This document shows, one piece after another, positions 1 to 9,268 of a stretch of 64,000 nucleotides of DNA. Location: positions 2,108,001 through 2,172,000 of the forward strand of contig NZ_CP078089.1 of NCBI RefSeq assembly GCF_022701195.1, given 5' to 3'. A program made the translations under genes and the position numbers. Source of the stretch: Allobaculum mucilyticum (GTDB lineage: Bacteria > Bacillota_I > Bacilli_A > Erysipelotrichales > Erysipelotrichaceae). The notes beneath the pieces were generated by a model. The model did not search any database. It was not told where the DNA came from and worked only from the letters and a program-made list of their open reading frames with translations. The first letter of the stretch is position 1. The number at the start of each line of letters is the position of its first letter.

Positions 1-1590
1 CTGACTCAGGAAGAAATCGACCGCCCGATTGTGGGCATCGTTTCCAGCTATAACGAAATTGTTCCCGGTCACATGAACCTGGATAAAATTACCGAAGCCG
101 TCAAAATGGGCGTCTCCATGGCCGGCGGTACCCCGATTGTCTTCCCGGCAATTGCGGTTTGCGACGGTATTGCGATGGGCCACAACGGCATGCGCTACTC
201 TCTGGTCACCCGCGACCTGATCGCCGATTCGACTGAAGCTATGGCACTTGCACATGCTTTTGATGCGCTGGTCATGGTCCCAAACTGCGACAAGAACGTT
301 CCAGGTTTGCTCATGGCAGCCGCCCGTCTGAACCTGCCGACGATCTTTGTCTCCGGCGGACCGATGCTTGCTGGCCGCATTGACCGGCATAAAACGTCTC
401 TTTCGAGCATGTTTGAAGCTGTCGGTGCCTACAAAGCCGGCAAGATCGACGAAGCCAAGCTCGATGAATTCGAGAAAAATACCTGCCCGTCCTGCGGATC
501 GTGCTCTGGTATGTATACCGCCAACTCTCACAACTGCCTGTCCGAAGTACTTGGCATGGCACTCAAAGGCAACGGAACCGTTCCGGCTGTCTACTCCAAA
601 CGCATTGAACTGGCGAAGCACGCCGGCATGCAGGTTATGGAACTGTTCCGTCAGGATATCCGTCCGCGCGACATCATGACGGAAGCGGCATTCCGCAACG
701 CCCTGACTGCCGATATGGCTCTTGGCTGCTCCACCAACTCGATGCTCCACCTGCCTGCAATCGCACATGAATGCGGCATCGATATCGATCTTGATGAAGT
801 CAATAACATCTCTGAACATACGCCAAATCTCTGCCACCTTGCTCCTGCAGGTCCAACCTATATGGAAGATCTCGATGAAGCCGGCGGCGTCTATGCGGTT
901 CTTAAAGAACTCGAAGAAGCTGGCCTGATTGATACGAGCGTTATGACTGTTACCGGCAAAACGCTCCATGAAAACCTCGCAGATGCGAAAAACCTTGATC
1001 CGGAAATTATCCGTCCACTCGACAATCCGTATACAAAAACTGGCGGCCTGGCTGTACTCAAAGGCAACCTGGCACCGGATGGCTGCGTTGTAAAACGTTC
1101 TGCTGTTGCTCCGGAAATGCTCGTTCATACCGGACCGGCCAATGTCTTTGAATCTGAGGAAGAATGCATTGCCGGCATCTTTGGCGGCAAAGTCAAATCC
1201 GGCGATGTCGTTGTCATCCGCAATGAAGGACCGGCTGGCGGACCTGGCATGCGCGAAATGTTATCGCCGACCTCTGCAATTGCCGGAATGGGTCTCGATA
1301 AGGAAGTCGCTCTGATTACCGACGGCCGTTTCTCGGGTGCAACCCGCGGCGCTTCGATCGGTCACATTTCTCCGGAAGCCTGCAAAGGCGGCCTGATCGG
1401 CTATGTGCAGAACGGCGATATGATTTCCATCAATATTCCTGAATACTCCATTTCTCTGCTTGTCGATGAGCAGGAAATTGAACGCCGTAAAAAAGAGATG
1501 CCTGTACGTGAACCAAGACCGGTTGATGGCTATCTCAAACGCTACCGCAAGGCAGTATCCGGTGCCGATAAAGGCGCTGTCCTTTCATGA
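1..1590 (+). CDS. ilvD: Dihydroxy-acid dehydratase, 5' partial
   Basis: Dehydrates 2,3-dihydroxy-isovalerate and -methylvalerate to the 2-oxo acids of valine and isoleucine synthesis, in the cytoplasm, using an Fe-S cluster. The frame is open from base 1 ([24 protein letters not shown]), so the gene starts upstream; the GTG at 31 lies inside the protein. 529 residues are visible, and the family usually has 550-570. Cluster-ligand motifs are visible: NCDKNVPG near base 285 and [18 protein letters not shown] from base 484. The C-terminal half has the [11 protein letters not shown] signature. The stop overlaps the next start (ATGA), which suggests translational coupling. It heads an ilvD-ATPase-ilvA-ridA operon. 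Identification is secure. Confidence 0.97.
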   Translation: MTQEEIDRPIVGIVSSYNEIVPGHMNLDKITEAVKMGVSMAGGTPIVFPAIAVCDGIAMGHNGMRYSLVTRDLIADSTEAMALAHAFDALVMVPNCDKNVPGLLMAAARLNLPTIFVSGGPMLAGRIDRHKTSLSSMFEAVGAYKAGKIDEAKLDEFEKNTCPSCGSCSGMYTANSHNCLSEVLGMALKGNGTVPAVYSKRIELAKHAGMQVMELFRQDIRPRDIMTEAAFRNALTADMALGCSTNSMLHLPAIAHECGIDIDLDEVNNISEHTPNLCHLAPAGPTYMEDLDEAGGVYAVLKELEEAGLIDTSVMTVTGKTLHENLADAKNLDPEIIRPLDNPYTKTGGLAVLKGNLAPDGCVVKRSAVAPEMLVHTGPANVFESEEECIAGIFGGKVKSGDVVVIRNEGPAGGPGMREMLSPTSAIAGMGLDKEVALITDGRFSGATRGASIGHISPEACKGGLIGYVQNGDMISINIPEYSISLLVDEQEIERRKKEMPVREPRPVDGYLKRYRKAVSGADKGAVLS

Positions 1591-2834
1591 GTACCCCGTT
1601 TGATCCGCTGACACTCAGTCAGTCGCTGCGTGAACTCTCGGTCTTCATGGATCTGTATGAAGATGAAGTCTTCATGGCGTTCTGCGACATGATCGACCAT
1701 ATGCCAGACCGGCATCTGCTGCCTCAGAAAATGGCACGCTTTGCGGGTCTGCTCTATAAGCACAGAACCGACAACTGGGCTGACTATCTCGAGCAGCAGG
1801 TCCTGACGATGGAGACCTGCCTGGTTCATGAACCAAGTGCCGTATCCAGCCATGATCCATCCATCCGCGAAGACTGCTCATCTGTCATGTTCCAGAGCGC
1901 GATGCGCGAACTTTCCGATCTGTCACTGTCCGGTGCCGTTACGACAAAGAAAGTTCTGGCCACCGCTCCGGCGATGTGGATTGCCGAACATAAAAACCTG
2001 CAGGGCCGCTACATCAACCGCCTGATGGAACTTGACCGCTATGGAACTGGCGTATTTGCCCAGGCGACTATGTTCCGTCTTGCTCCAGGCGACGGTCTGC
2101 AGATCATTCCGGTAAGAAACAGCGATCCGGTTACCTTTGATTCGCTTTATGGCTATGAGTCGCAGCATCAGACCATCATCGACAACACGGAAGCACTTTT
2201 AGAAGGGCTGCCCTGTTCCAACCTGCTGCTCTATGGCGATGCAGGAACAGGAAAGTCCGCTTCCATTAAAGCTGTACTGAATAAATTTGCGGACCGCGGT
2301 CTGCGTCTGGTTGAAGTCGGACGCGATCAGCTTGATCTGCTCCCCGAACTGCTTGAAAAGCTCAGCGATGAGCCTCTTAAATTCATTGTCTATATCGACG
2401 ATCTCTCCTTTGGCGAAAACGACGATTCCTTCTCGGCCCTCAAAGCCGTTCTGGAAGGTTCTGTGTGTGCCAGAGGAGCGAGCACAGTCATCTATGCCAC
2501 CAGCAATCGCCGACATCTCGTCAAGGAAAGCCTTTCGGCAAGAACCGGCGACGATGTTCACCGCCGGGATACGATGCAGGAAACCCTGTCCCTTTCTCAG
2601 CGGTTTGGCCAGTGTGTCTTCTTCGAGAAGCCGGCTGAAAAGCAGTATCACCAGCTCGTCGAAGAGATTGCCAGAGAATATGGCTATATGCCGGAAGACG
2701 GCGATATGGAAAATTTCTGCAAAGAAGCATCCGCCTACTCGATTGCACAGGGCGGCCGTTCTGCCCGCGCGGCCCGTCAGTTTGTTGAAAACTGTGTCGC
2801 CAGACAAGGCTTAGAAGGTAAAAGAGAAGAATAA
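1587..2834 (+). CDS. DUF815-family AAA+ ATPase
   Basis: 415-residue predicted AAA+ ATPase of the DUF815 (COG2607) type, whose biological role is not established. Walker A GDAGTGKS begins at residue 217, a Walker B-like [10 protein letters not shown] follows about 50 residues later, and a sensor-like YATSNRRH comes after that. The N-terminal ~200 residues are helical with no motif I recognise. It starts inside the ilvD stop (4-bp overlap), and its TAA shares one base with the ilvA ATG, so the three genes are translated as a unit. Position suggests a link to branched-chain amino acid enzymes or their Fe-S or PLP maturation, but that is inference from order alone. Confidence 0.85.
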   Translation: MSTPFDPLTLSQSLRELSVFMDLYEDEVFMAFCDMIDHMPDRHLLPQKMARFAGLLYKHRTDNWADYLEQQVLTMETCLVHEPSAVSSHDPSIREDCSSVMFQSAMRELSDLSLSGAVTTKKVLATAPAMWIAEHKNLQGRYINRLMELDRYGTGVFAQATMFRLAPGDGLQIIPVRNSDPVTFDSLYGYESQHQTIIDNTEALLEGLPCSNLLLYGDAGTGKSASIKAVLNKFADRGLRLVEVGRDQLDLLPELLEKLSDEPLKFIVYIDDLSFGENDDSFSALKAVLEGSVCARGASTVIYATSNRRHLVKESLSARTGDDVHRRDTMQETLSLSQRFGQCVFFEKPAEKQYHQLVEEIAREYGYMPEDGDMENFCKEASAYSIAQGGRSARAARQFVENCVARQGLEGKREE

Positions 2835-4030
2835 TGTTAACGCTTGAAAAGATCTATCAGGCCCGGTACGTTCTGCGGGATATCATCCGTGAAACGGACC
2901 TGATCCCAGCGACAAAAATCCGTTCAGACTGCAATGTCTATCTCAAAACAGAAAACCTGCAGCGCACTGGTTCCTTTAAGATCCGCGGCGCCAGCTTCAA
3001 GATTTCGCAGCTCTCTGAAGAAGAAAAGCAGCATGGCGTCATCGCCTGCTCAGCCGGCAATCATGCCCAGGGCGTAGCCCTCGCTGCGCAGTCCTGCGGA
3101 ATTCCGGCTGTCATCTGCCTGCCGGAAGGCGCGCCGATTTCCAAAGTTGAAGCCACTAAAGCATTCGGTGCAAAAGTGGTTCTCGTTCCGGGTGTCTATG
3201 ATGATGCCTATGCCGAAGCGCTCCGTCTGCGCGATGAAAAAGGCTATACCTTCATTCATCCATTCGACGATGAACTCGTCATCGCCGGACAGGGAACAAT
3301 CGGTCTGGAGATTCTCGATCAGATCGATGATGTCGATGCGATCGTTGTTCCAGTCGGAGGCGGCGGCCTGATTTCCGGCGTTGCCTATGCCGTAAAGACT
3401 CTTCGTCCAAGCGTCAAAGTGTATGGCGTTCAGTCTGAGGGCGCTGCAAGCATGGCTGCTTCGCTCAATGAAGACCGCGTGGTCTGCCTGGAAAGCGTAC
3501 GTACGGTTGCCGACGGTATTCAGGTCAAAGAGCCTGGCGAACATACGTTTGATCTTTGCCGCAAATACGTCGATGAGATCGTCACTGTTTCGGATGATGA
3601 AGTCGCTACAGCCATCCTCAAGCTGATCGAAACACAGAAGCTGATCACCGAAGGTGCAGGTGCTGTTTCGGTTGCGGCTGTCATGTTCGACAAGATCCCG
3701 GTCAAAGGCAAAAACGTCGTCTGCCTGCTTTCTGGAGGCAATATCGACGTTACGATCCTTTCCAAAGTCATCGAACGCGGTCTGCTCAAATCCGGCCGCA
3801 GCGATACGCTGGCGATCCAGCTTGAAGACAAGCCAGGCCAGCTTGCAGAAGTCTCCGCTCTGCTTGCCAGCCTTGGAGCGAACGTTGTTTCCGTTTCCTA
3901 CGAAAAAGCCAGCGAAGGCAGTTCCATTACGGCCTGCGTCCTTCGCATCAACATTGAAACCCGCGATGAAGAACACATCCGTCTCGTACATGAAACGCTT
4001 ACCGAGGCTGGATTTCATATTCTTCCTTAA
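2834..4030 (+). CDS. ilvA: Threonine ammonia-lyase (biosynthetic, ACT domain)
   Basis: PLP enzyme converting threonine to 2-oxobutyrate and ammonia, the first step to isoleucine. Length is 398 residues. The PLP lysine lies in TGSFKIRGA (K49), the glycine-rich phosphate loop is VPVGGGGLISG, and a SGGNID motif occurs near residue 300. The C-terminal ~75 residues (LAIQLEDKPGQLAEVSALLASLGANVVSV) form a single ACT domain, so allosteric control is likely. The length fits the shorter ACT-containing family that also includes TdcB-like catabolic enzymes; neighbouring ilvD favours a biosynthetic role. It starts on the last base of the ATPase stop and is followed 17 bp later by ridA. Confidence 0.95.
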   Translation: MLTLEKIYQARYVLRDIIRETDLIPATKIRSDCNVYLKTENLQRTGSFKIRGASFKISQLSEEEKQHGVIACSAGNHAQGVALAAQSCGIPAVICLPEGAPISKVEATKAFGAKVVLVPGVYDDAYAEALRLRDEKGYTFIHPFDDELVIAGQGTIGLEILDQIDDVDAIVVPVGGGGLISGVAYAVKTLRPSVKVYGVQSEGAASMAASLNEDRVVCLESVRTVADGIQVKEPGEHTFDLCRKYVDEIVTVSDDEVATAILKLIETQKLITEGAGAVSVAAVMFDKIPVKGKNVVCLLSGGNIDVTILSKVIERGLLKSGRSDTLAIQLEDKPGQLAEVSALLASLGANVVSVSYEKASEGSSITACVLRINIETRDEEHIRLVHETLTEAGFHILP

Positions 4031-4047
4031 ATTGAAAGGAACAGATC

Positions 4048-4422
4048 ATGAAACAGATTTCTACGCCAAATGCCCCTGCCGCAATCGGACCCTATTGCCA
4101 GGCAGCTGAAGTCAACGGCTTTCTCTTTACTTCCGGTCAGATTCCAATCAACCCGGCAACTGGAGCCATTGAAGCCGATACAATCGAAGCACAGACTGAA
4201 CAGGTTATGAAAAACCTGAAGGCTGTTCTTGAAGCTGCCGGAACCACACCGGAAGCTGTTGTAAAGACGACCTGCTTCCTGGCTAACATCGAAGACTTTG
4301 CAGCATTCAACGAAGTCTATGCGAAAACCTTTACCGGAAAGCCGGCACGTTCCTGCGTTGCCGTTAAGGATCTTCCAAAAGGCGCGCTTGTTGAAGTTGA
4401 AGTTATCGCCGCTCTTAACTAA
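4048..4422 (+). CDS. ridA: RidA/YjgF reactive-intermediate deaminase
   Basis: 124-residue RidA-family protein. The family hydrolyses reactive enamines and imines such as 2-aminoacrylate that PLP dehydratases release from serine or threonine. Visible family signatures are AIGPYCQAAEVNGFLFTSGQI at the N terminus, the central VVKTTCFLAN, and the C-terminal RSCVAVKDLPKGALVEVE with the substrate-binding arginine. The ribosome site GAAAGGA lies 9-10 bases before the ATG. It follows ilvA directly, so producer and detoxifier of the same intermediate are co-expressed. Two long hairpins end the operon. Confidence 0.96.
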   Translation: MKQISTPNAPAAIGPYCQAAEVNGFLFTSGQIPINPATGAIEADTIEAQTEQVMKNLKAVLEAAGTTPEAVVKTTCFLANIEDFAAFNEVYAKTFTGKPARSCVAVKDLPKGALVEVEVIAALN

Positions 4423-4477
4423 GCTGACCAGAACAGCGCGGAAAAGCAAAGACAGGCAGCAAGCTGAATGCCGTCTG

Positions 4478-4529
4478 CGGCAGGAAAAAGAAACATTCGG
4501 ATCGGATAAATATGTTTCTTTTTCTGCCG
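4478..4529. repeat. Long inverted repeat after ridA
   Basis: Arms CGGCAGGAAAAAGAAACAT (4478-4496) and ATGTTTCTTTTTCTGCCG (4512-4529) pair over 18 bp with one bulged G around a 15-base loop. There is no T-tract directly downstream on the plus strand, so it may be a 3'-end stabiliser or operator rather than a terminator. A second perfect hairpin follows 25 bases later. Confidence 0.7.
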
Positions 4530-4554
4530 ATATATTCCTCAAATAAAGCAATAA

Positions 4555-4605
4555 ATGCCGGATGTTCTTCCCTGATGGTTCAGGGAAGAACATCCGGCAT
4601 TTTTC
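4555..4605 (+). terminator. Terminator of the ilv-ridA operon
   Basis: Perfect 21-bp stem (4555-4575 with 4580-4600), 4-base loop TGGT, then TTTTCTGT. The stem is unusually long for a Rho-independent terminator. Confidence 0.9.
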
Positions 4606-4686
4606 TGTAAAAAACTGAACCTCTTAAAATTTTGTGATCATTCGCTATCGCTTTCAAAAAGGAAGCCCTTACACGTTGAAAAGCAA

Positions 4687-6396
4687 ATGGCATTGATTAC
4701 AATACAGGTTATGTTCAGAAATAAATTTTCGATCCGTGACCATTCGATCGGCTATGCCACTGCAGCCTACGTCATCTTTCTGCTGGCCTGCATTCTGAGC
4801 TATGCCATCGACTACATAACCAATGTGATCCAGGTCGAGTCCTTTTCTCAGTTCCTGTATACCATGCAGGTCGGCATGGGCGGCGCAGGCAATACCGTCA
4901 TGCAGATTCTGCAGGGCTTTGCGATGAGCTGCGGCGTGCTGATTGCGTTTGCGACGCTGCTCTATGTTCTTGTCGTATGGCTTTGCCGTCAGACAAAAAA
5001 GGAACACGGAGCAGAGAAGAAAGGATCTAGCCATAAGAGTCTTCAGACAAAAGCGCTGGTTACCCTCAACTGCGGATGCCTGCTCAGTGCAGCCGGCGGA
5101 GCGGGACAGTTTGTTTCCCGGATCAACGACGGCTATTCGGCACTGAAAATCGACAGCTACCTTGAAGAGCAGCAGACCTATTCGCGTCTGTACGAAGACC
5201 ATTACGTTCAGCCGGCATCGGATATGATCCATGCGCCCAAAAAGAAGAAAAACCTGATCTATATCTATATGGAATCCATGGAGTCCACTTTCTCGGATGT
5301 TGAACATGGCGGCGGCTTTCAGGAAAACCTGATTCCAAATCTCACGCGTCTGGCGATGGAAAACAACGACTTTTCCAATGCGGACGATGACAGCCTCAAT
5401 GGCGGCCGGGTCACCAGCCAGACCAGCTGGACAGTTGCCGGAATGACTGCGCAGACATCCGGAACGCCCCTTGGCGTTTCCAACTCACAGTACAATCACT
5501 CCTTCGAGGAAGACATGCTCTTTCTGCCAAACGTCGTAACGCTTGGCGATCTGCTCGAAGATCAGGGCTATACGAATATGCTCATGTGCGGTTCAGAGGC
5601 CAGCTACGCCGGTCGTTCGAACTATTTCCGCCAGCATGGAAACTATGAAATCTTCGATGTGCTGACCGCCAGAGAAGAAGGCTATATCCCGGAAGACTAC
5701 AACGAGTGGTGGGGCTTTGAAGATGCCAAGCTCGTTGAGTTTGCCAAAGAGAAGATCACTGAACTTGCCAGTAAGGATGAACCGTTCAACTTCACAATGC
5801 TCACAGCCGATACGCACTTCAAGGACGGCTATCTGTGCCCTGACTGCAAAGACGAGTTTGATGAGCAGTACGAAAATGCCATCCGCTGTTCAGATAAAAG
5901 GATCAGTGAGTTCGTCGCCTGGATTCAGCAGCAGCCATTCTACAAGGATACAGTCATCGTGCTGAGCGGCGATCATCTGTCGATGGACAGCCTGATCAGC
6001 CAGTCGGTTGGCCTGGATTTTCCAAGAAGAACCTACTTTACTGTGATCAACGGACGCAGGTATACACTCGATCAGCGACGCGACTATGCGACGCTGGACA
6101 TTTTCCCGACAACCCTTGAAGCGATGGGCTTTGACATTGACGGACACCGCCTTGGACTGGGAACCTCCCTGTATTCCAGTGAGCCGACGCTTGTGGAGTC
6201 CGTGGGCTTTGAGGCGCTCAACCAGCAGATCTCGTATCGCTCCGAGCGCTACGAAAATGAGATCCTCAAAGATGACGGCTATACGCCAGGACAGGACAGC
6301 GAAAACGGGGAACTCCCGTTTGGATTCAGCGAAGCCGAATCCATGAGCCGTGCACAAAAAGAATCAGAAGAGAAGCAGAGACCGGAGACCGAATAA
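4687..6396 (+). CDS. LTA synthase / OpgB-like membrane phosphoglycerol transferase
   Basis: 569-residue membrane enzyme of the sulfatase-fold phosphoglycerol transferase family (LtaS, OpgB/MdoB). Several hydrophobic helices fill about residues 20-110, followed by an extracellular catalytic domain. YIYMESMEST supplies the first metal-site Glu; TSWTVAGMTAQTSGTPL carries the predicted nucleophile Thr249; later metal motifs are TADTHF and LSGDHLSM. The SWTVAGM context resembles OpgB more than classical LtaS, so the acceptor could be teichoic acid or a glycolipid/glycan. The start is uncertain: ATG 4687 has only a weak upstream GGAAG, and ATG 4711 is an alternative. The acidic C-terminal tail is low complexity. 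Monocistronic; its terminator overlaps the stop codon. Confidence 0.88.
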   Translation: MALITIQVMFRNKFSIRDHSIGYATAAYVIFLLACILSYAIDYITNVIQVESFSQFLYTMQVGMGGAGNTVMQILQGFAMSCGVLIAFATLLYVLVVWLCRQTKKEHGAEKKGSSHKSLQTKALVTLNCGCLLSAAGGAGQFVSRINDGYSALKIDSYLEEQQTYSRLYEDHYVQPASDMIHAPKKKKNLIYIYMESMESTFSDVEHGGGFQENLIPNLTRLAMENNDFSNADDDSLNGGRVTSQTSWTVAGMTAQTSGTPLGVSNSQYNHSFEEDMLFLPNVVTLGDLLEDQGYTNMLMCGSEASYAGRSNYFRQHGNYEIFDVLTAREEGYIPEDYNEWWGFEDAKLVEFAKEKITELASKDEPFNFTMLTADTHFKDGYLCPDCKDEFDEQYENAIRCSDKRISEFVAWIQQQPFYKDTVIVLSGDHLSMDSLISQSVGLDFPRRTYFTVINGRRYTLDQRRDYATLDIFPTTLEAMGFDIDGHRLGLGTSLYSSEPTLVESVGFEALNQQISYRSERYENEILKDDGYTPGQDSENGELPFGFSEAESMSRAQKESEEKQRPETE

Positions 6397-6413
6397 ATCG
6401 GCTCCGGTTTTTC
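6381..6413 (+). terminator. Terminator of the phosphoglycerol transferase gene
   Basis: ACCGGAG-A-CCGA paired with TCGG-CTCCGGT, followed by TTTTT. The stem includes the last codons and the stop codon. The 300 bases from here to the IS hold no gene or element I can support. Confidence 0.85.
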
Positions 6414-6708
6414 TGTGCGCTGGTGATGTTGATGGCGATGATGCTGATTAAGGCCCAGCCGTGTCTGGATTGGCCTGCTGAGCGTACGTACTGCTTTCTA
6501 TGATGAAAGAGCAGTGAGCAGGGCAGATCGAGCCGGAGGAAAAGAAAAACAGCAGCGACAGGAGAGGCATGCTGCAGGGAAGAATCCTTCCTGTGACTCT
6601 GCTGTGTGCTGCTGATTGATCTGCTCTCTTCCTCTCTTTGAGCTCTGTTTCATATTCTGGAAAGGAAAGAAGGAAACTGTCCGCAAAGAGAATAGATGAG
6701 ATGGGAAT

Positions 6709-8358
6709 CAATGTCATTAAGTTAAGGAGGGATAAAAATCGTATACCCTGTTCATGAGCGTTGTCATTTCTTATATTTTGCGTCTCAGGCATGACGAAAA
6801 GGATGATTTTCTACCTGTTGAAAAAATCATCCTGATGACTTTTCGGTTTTCAAATCTGTCACTTCTTCTTTCTGGTATCAGCTCTTCCTTCTCTGATCGG
6901 AGATATCCTGGCCAGAAGAAGATCTTCCAGTGTACTCAAGCTGATTCTGGCTTTTTTGAACAGCCACTGTTGAATCGTTTTGATGATGAATCCGAAATCT
7001 GCCTTCTGCTTGTGCTTTTTGGCCTGAGCGATGCGCTTCTGGTGCTGACGAGATCTTTCTACCTTGTTGCGCAAACGGGAACAAAGATTGTAGAGAGTCA
7101 TTTTGGCATAGATCTCTGCCTGGACCAGATCAAGCTTCCTTGAATGAGTCCATTCAAGATCGGTGTTTCGTTTCAGTCCCCTGAAGCCGACTTCAACCTG
7201 CCAGCGCAGACGGTAGATCTGCTTGATGTCCTCGGTCCCAAACTCAGCTTCCGACAGATTGGTGCAGACGGTAATGAATGATTCATTCCCTTCGCAGGCA
7301 GCTTTGAACCTCACAACCCTGATATTTAAAGGGAGTTCAGTCGTTTGACCGTCAAATTCAGGCTGCTTCCTGTACGAAGAGATGTACTTATAGACATCCC
7401 AATGGTCTTTGACATGCCTGTTGTTTTTACTGGTCAGAATCACATTGAAAGGAATGTCATACTCTTCTGACTCGGGAGTCTTATAGTACTTGAGAATGCT
7501 TGTAGATGATGTCTCGTCTTTGATACGTATGACAAAAGGGACATGTTCCTTCTGCAGGCGATAGAAAGACATAAGAGCTTCGTATCCCCGATCAGCGATG
7601 AAGATGGCTTTCTGAAATGAAGAACGCTGAGCGAGTTCAAGAAGAGCTGAATCTTCATTCTTCTCAGAGCCGGGTTGAAGCAGCGCGTCAGTAAAGACGG
7701 AGTTGAGGGCGTCGAATTCGGCATTCAAATGAACAAAGTGCCTCTTCTTGCCTTTTTTAGAAGCGCCATAGGTGATGTCATTGTCCTGTTCAGGAAGAAC
7801 TTGAATCTCGCTTCCATCTACAGCGAGGAGGCGATAACCCTTGAAGGTTTTAACATCAGAGCTGGAAGTTGCCTTGTTAAACCGATTGAAGACGTTTTTA
7901 TAAAGTGAAGAGTTGATTTTGGAACGGGCCTGAGACACAGCAGAGGCTGAAACAGATGATCCGCCCTTAAACAGGATCCAGGGAAAGGAAGCAGCGAGGG
8001 ATTCCTCTGTCAGCTGAAACGGAAGAAGGACAAGCTCATGCAGGTCAATCTGCCGCTTACGGGTGAAGGCGGACTGAGAAGTAAAATTGGCAGGGTTCGC
8101 CGTTTCTGAGCTGATGATATTGAGGAAGGTGTTTCTGAAGAAAGAACATTCTTTGGCGATAGCAGTCATAGGGAAAACTCCTTTAAGTTCTCCCCATCGG
8201 CTGCGAAGCAGCCGCGCGGCGGCAGAAATTTGTCAATAGATTTTTAGAAAAAAGTGAAAAAACTCGAATCATTCGAGATTTGACTTGAAGAGTAGAAAAA
8301 AGACCACATCACTGCTTAACGCTGATGTGGTCTGAGAAATCTTAACTTAATGACATTG
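6709..8358. mobile_element. IS4-family insertion sequence, copy A
   Basis: 1,650-bp element with perfect 18-bp terminal inverted repeats CAATGTCATTAAGTTAAG. It is flanked by a 9-bp target duplication GATGGGAAT (6700-6708 and 8359-8367). One transposase gene reads toward the left end. Inside the right end, in the transposase direction, lie two hairpins: a terminator with a GACCACATCA/TGATGTGGTC stem, and CTCGAATGATTCGAG followed by T's. They probably shield the transposase from outside transcription. A further hairpin, GGATGATTTT/AAAATCATCC, lies after the gene. Inserted just beyond the terminator of the tRNA cluster. Confidence 0.97.
6859..8169 (-). CDS. IS4-family transposase (copy A)
   Basis: 436-residue DDE transposase. 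The first Asp is in LLAVDGSEIQV, the second in FIADRGYEAL, and the IS4 signature Y-(2)-R-(3)-E-(6)-K is visible in YRLRWQVEVGFRGLK. The basic C terminus (RRADTRKKK-like) fits a DNA-binding tail. The ATG follows AAAGGAG. A GC-rich hairpin (CGGCTGC/GCAGCCG) sits just upstream of the ribosome site and could limit translation. The protein is identical to those of copies C and D, so this copy is probably active. Confidence 0.96.
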   Translation of the reverse strand: MTAIAKECSFFRNTFLNIISSETANPANFTSQSAFTRKRQIDLHELVLLPFQLTEESLAASFPWILFKGGSSVSASAVSQARSKINSSLYKNVFNRFNKATSSSDVKTFKGYRLLAVDGSEIQVLPEQDNDITYGASKKGKKRHFVHLNAEFDALNSVFTDALLQPGSEKNEDSALLELAQRSSFQKAIFIADRGYEALMSFYRLQKEHVPFVIRIKDETSSTSILKYYKTPESEEYDIPFNVILTSKNNRHVKDHWDVYKYISSYRKQPEFDGQTTELPLNIRVVRFKAACEGNESFITVCTNLSEAEFGTEDIKQIYRLRWQVEVGFRGLKRNTDLEWTHSRKLDLVQAEIYAKMTLYNLCSRLRNKVERSRQHQKRIAQAKKHKQKADFGFIIKTIQQWLFKKARISLSTLEDLLLARISPIREGRADTRKKK

Positions 8359-8371
8359 GATGGGAATAAAT

Positions 8372-8395
8372 AAAAAAGGCATCCTTTCGGATGTC
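8372..8395 (-). terminator. Terminator of the tRNA cluster
   Basis: Read on the minus strand: GACATCC-GAAA-GGATGCC then TTTTTT. It lies directly after the last tRNA and 4 bp from the IS copy A target duplication. Confidence 0.85.
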
Positions 8396-8408
8396 GGTAA
8401 TTTCAAGG

Positions 8409-8484
8409 TGGTGACTCGGCAGGGATTCGAACCCTGGACCCCTTGATTAAAAGTCAAGTGCTCTACCAACTGAGCTACCGAGTC
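8409..8484 (-). tRNA. tRNA-Lys (anticodon TTT)
   Basis: 76 nt including encoded CCA. The acceptor stem GACTCGG pairs with CCGAGTC; anticodon loop CTTTTAA; T-loop TTCGAAT. Same sequence as the tRNA at 8917-8992. Confidence 0.98.
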
Positions 8485-8488
8485 AAGA

Positions 8489-8564
<76 letters not shown>

Positions 8565-8570
8565 AATTAA

Positions 8571-8646
8571 TGGTGAAGGCAAACGGGCTCGAACCGCCGA
8601 CCCTCTGTCAGTCAAACAGATGCTCTCCCAACTGAGCTATGCCTTC
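8571..8646 (-). tRNA. tRNA-Val (anticodon GAC)
   Basis: 76 nt with encoded CCA; acceptor GAAGGCA/TGCCTTC; anticodon stem TCTGT/ACAGA around TTGACTG, giving GAC. A second valine tRNA (TAC) heads the cluster. Confidence 0.96.
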
Positions 8647-8664
8647 AACGCTTAATGCTTGATC

Positions 8665-8693
8665 AGTATATAAGATTTATTTCAGCTTGGCAA
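8665..8693 (-). promoter_or_regulatory. Internal promoter of the tRNA cluster
   Basis: Minus-strand -35 TTGCCA (8688-8693), 17-bp spacer, -10 TATACT (8665-8670), about 20 bp before tRNA-Val(GAC). It would drive Val-Thr-Lys independently of the upstream three tRNAs. Confidence 0.7.
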
Positions 8694-8776
8694 GAACTTT
8701 TTTCAAGATTTTTTGAAGAATCTTTTCTGATTCCTTTTGGAATCAGTTAGCTCTGACTAAGCCAAATCTTATATAC
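8667..8776. repeat. 110-bp dyad between tRNA subclusters
   Basis: Perfect 13-bp arms GTATATAAGATTT (8667-8679) and AAATCTTATATAC (8764-8776) enclose 84 bases with two smaller hairpins: AAGATT/AATCTT and TGATTCC-TTTT-GGAATCA. The left arm overlaps the internal promoter -10, so the right arm is an inverted copy of that promoter segment. The rest of this 190-bp spacer holds only a weak AGCCGT/ACGGCT hairpin after tRNA-Gly. Confidence 0.65.
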
Positions 8777-8838
8777 GAGCGGATCCAGAATGAATCACAT
8801 TCAGGGAGAAGCCGTGCGGTACGGCTGAAATAAGCAAA

Positions 8839-8912
8839 TGGAGCAGGTGATGAGAATCGAACTCACGTAGTCAGCTTGGAAGGCTGAAGTTCTACCATTG
8901 AACTACACCTGC
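8839..8912 (-). tRNA. tRNA-Gly (anticodon TCC)
   Basis: 74 nt with encoded CCA; acceptor GCAGGTG/CACCTGC; anticodon loop CTTCCAA. Confidence 0.98.
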
Positions 8913-8916
8913 AAGA

Positions 8917-8992
8917 TGGTGACTCGGCAGGGATTCGAACCCTGGACCCCTTGATTAAAAGTCAAGTGCTCTACCAACTGAGCTACCGAGTC
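8917..8992 (-). tRNA. tRNA-Lys (anticodon TTT), second copy
   Basis: 76 nt with encoded CCA, identical to 8409-8484 as far as I can compare. It suggests the cluster grew by duplication. Confidence 0.98.
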
Positions 8993-8997
8993 AGAAA

Positions 8998-9073
8998 TGG
9001 TGGAGGCTAACGGGCTCGAACCGCTGACCCTCTGCTTGTAAGGCAGACGCTCTCCCAACTGAGCTAAGCCTCC
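8998..9073 (-). tRNA. tRNA-Val (anticodon TAC)
   Basis: 76 nt with encoded CCA; acceptor GGAGGCT/AGCCTCC; anticodon loop CTTACAA. First gene of the cluster in transcription order. Confidence 0.98.
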
Positions 9074-9091
9074 ATTGCTGAATGCCTGAAC

Positions 9092-9120
9092 ATAATAATT
9101 CAGCATTCTGAAGAATGCAA
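9092..9120 (-). promoter_or_regulatory. Promoter of the tRNA cluster
   Basis: Minus-strand -35 TTGCAT (9115-9120), 17-bp spacer, -10 TATTAT (9092-9097), about 18 bp before tRNA-Val(TAC). The spacer contains a CATTCT/AGAATG dyad. Confidence 0.75.
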
Positions 9121-9268
9121 GAAAAACGATTCAGGAACTTTTACAAATTTTAAAAAACAGGTGGCGGGCCTGTATGAAACGAAAACAAGTTCATTTGAAA
9201 TGAATCGATGCATTGCTTTAAGGACTCTTTCAGAGTTACAGATACAATAAGACATAAGGAGTAACGAA

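Noticed and set aside
3050-4018. 322-codon antisense frame over ilvA
   Set aside because: Shadow of a strongly coding plus-strand gene; no independent signals.
6754-7143. 129-residue frame opposite the transposase 3' end, repeated at copies C and D
   Set aside because: It recurs only because the IS recurs, has no ribosome site, and lies antisense to the transposase.
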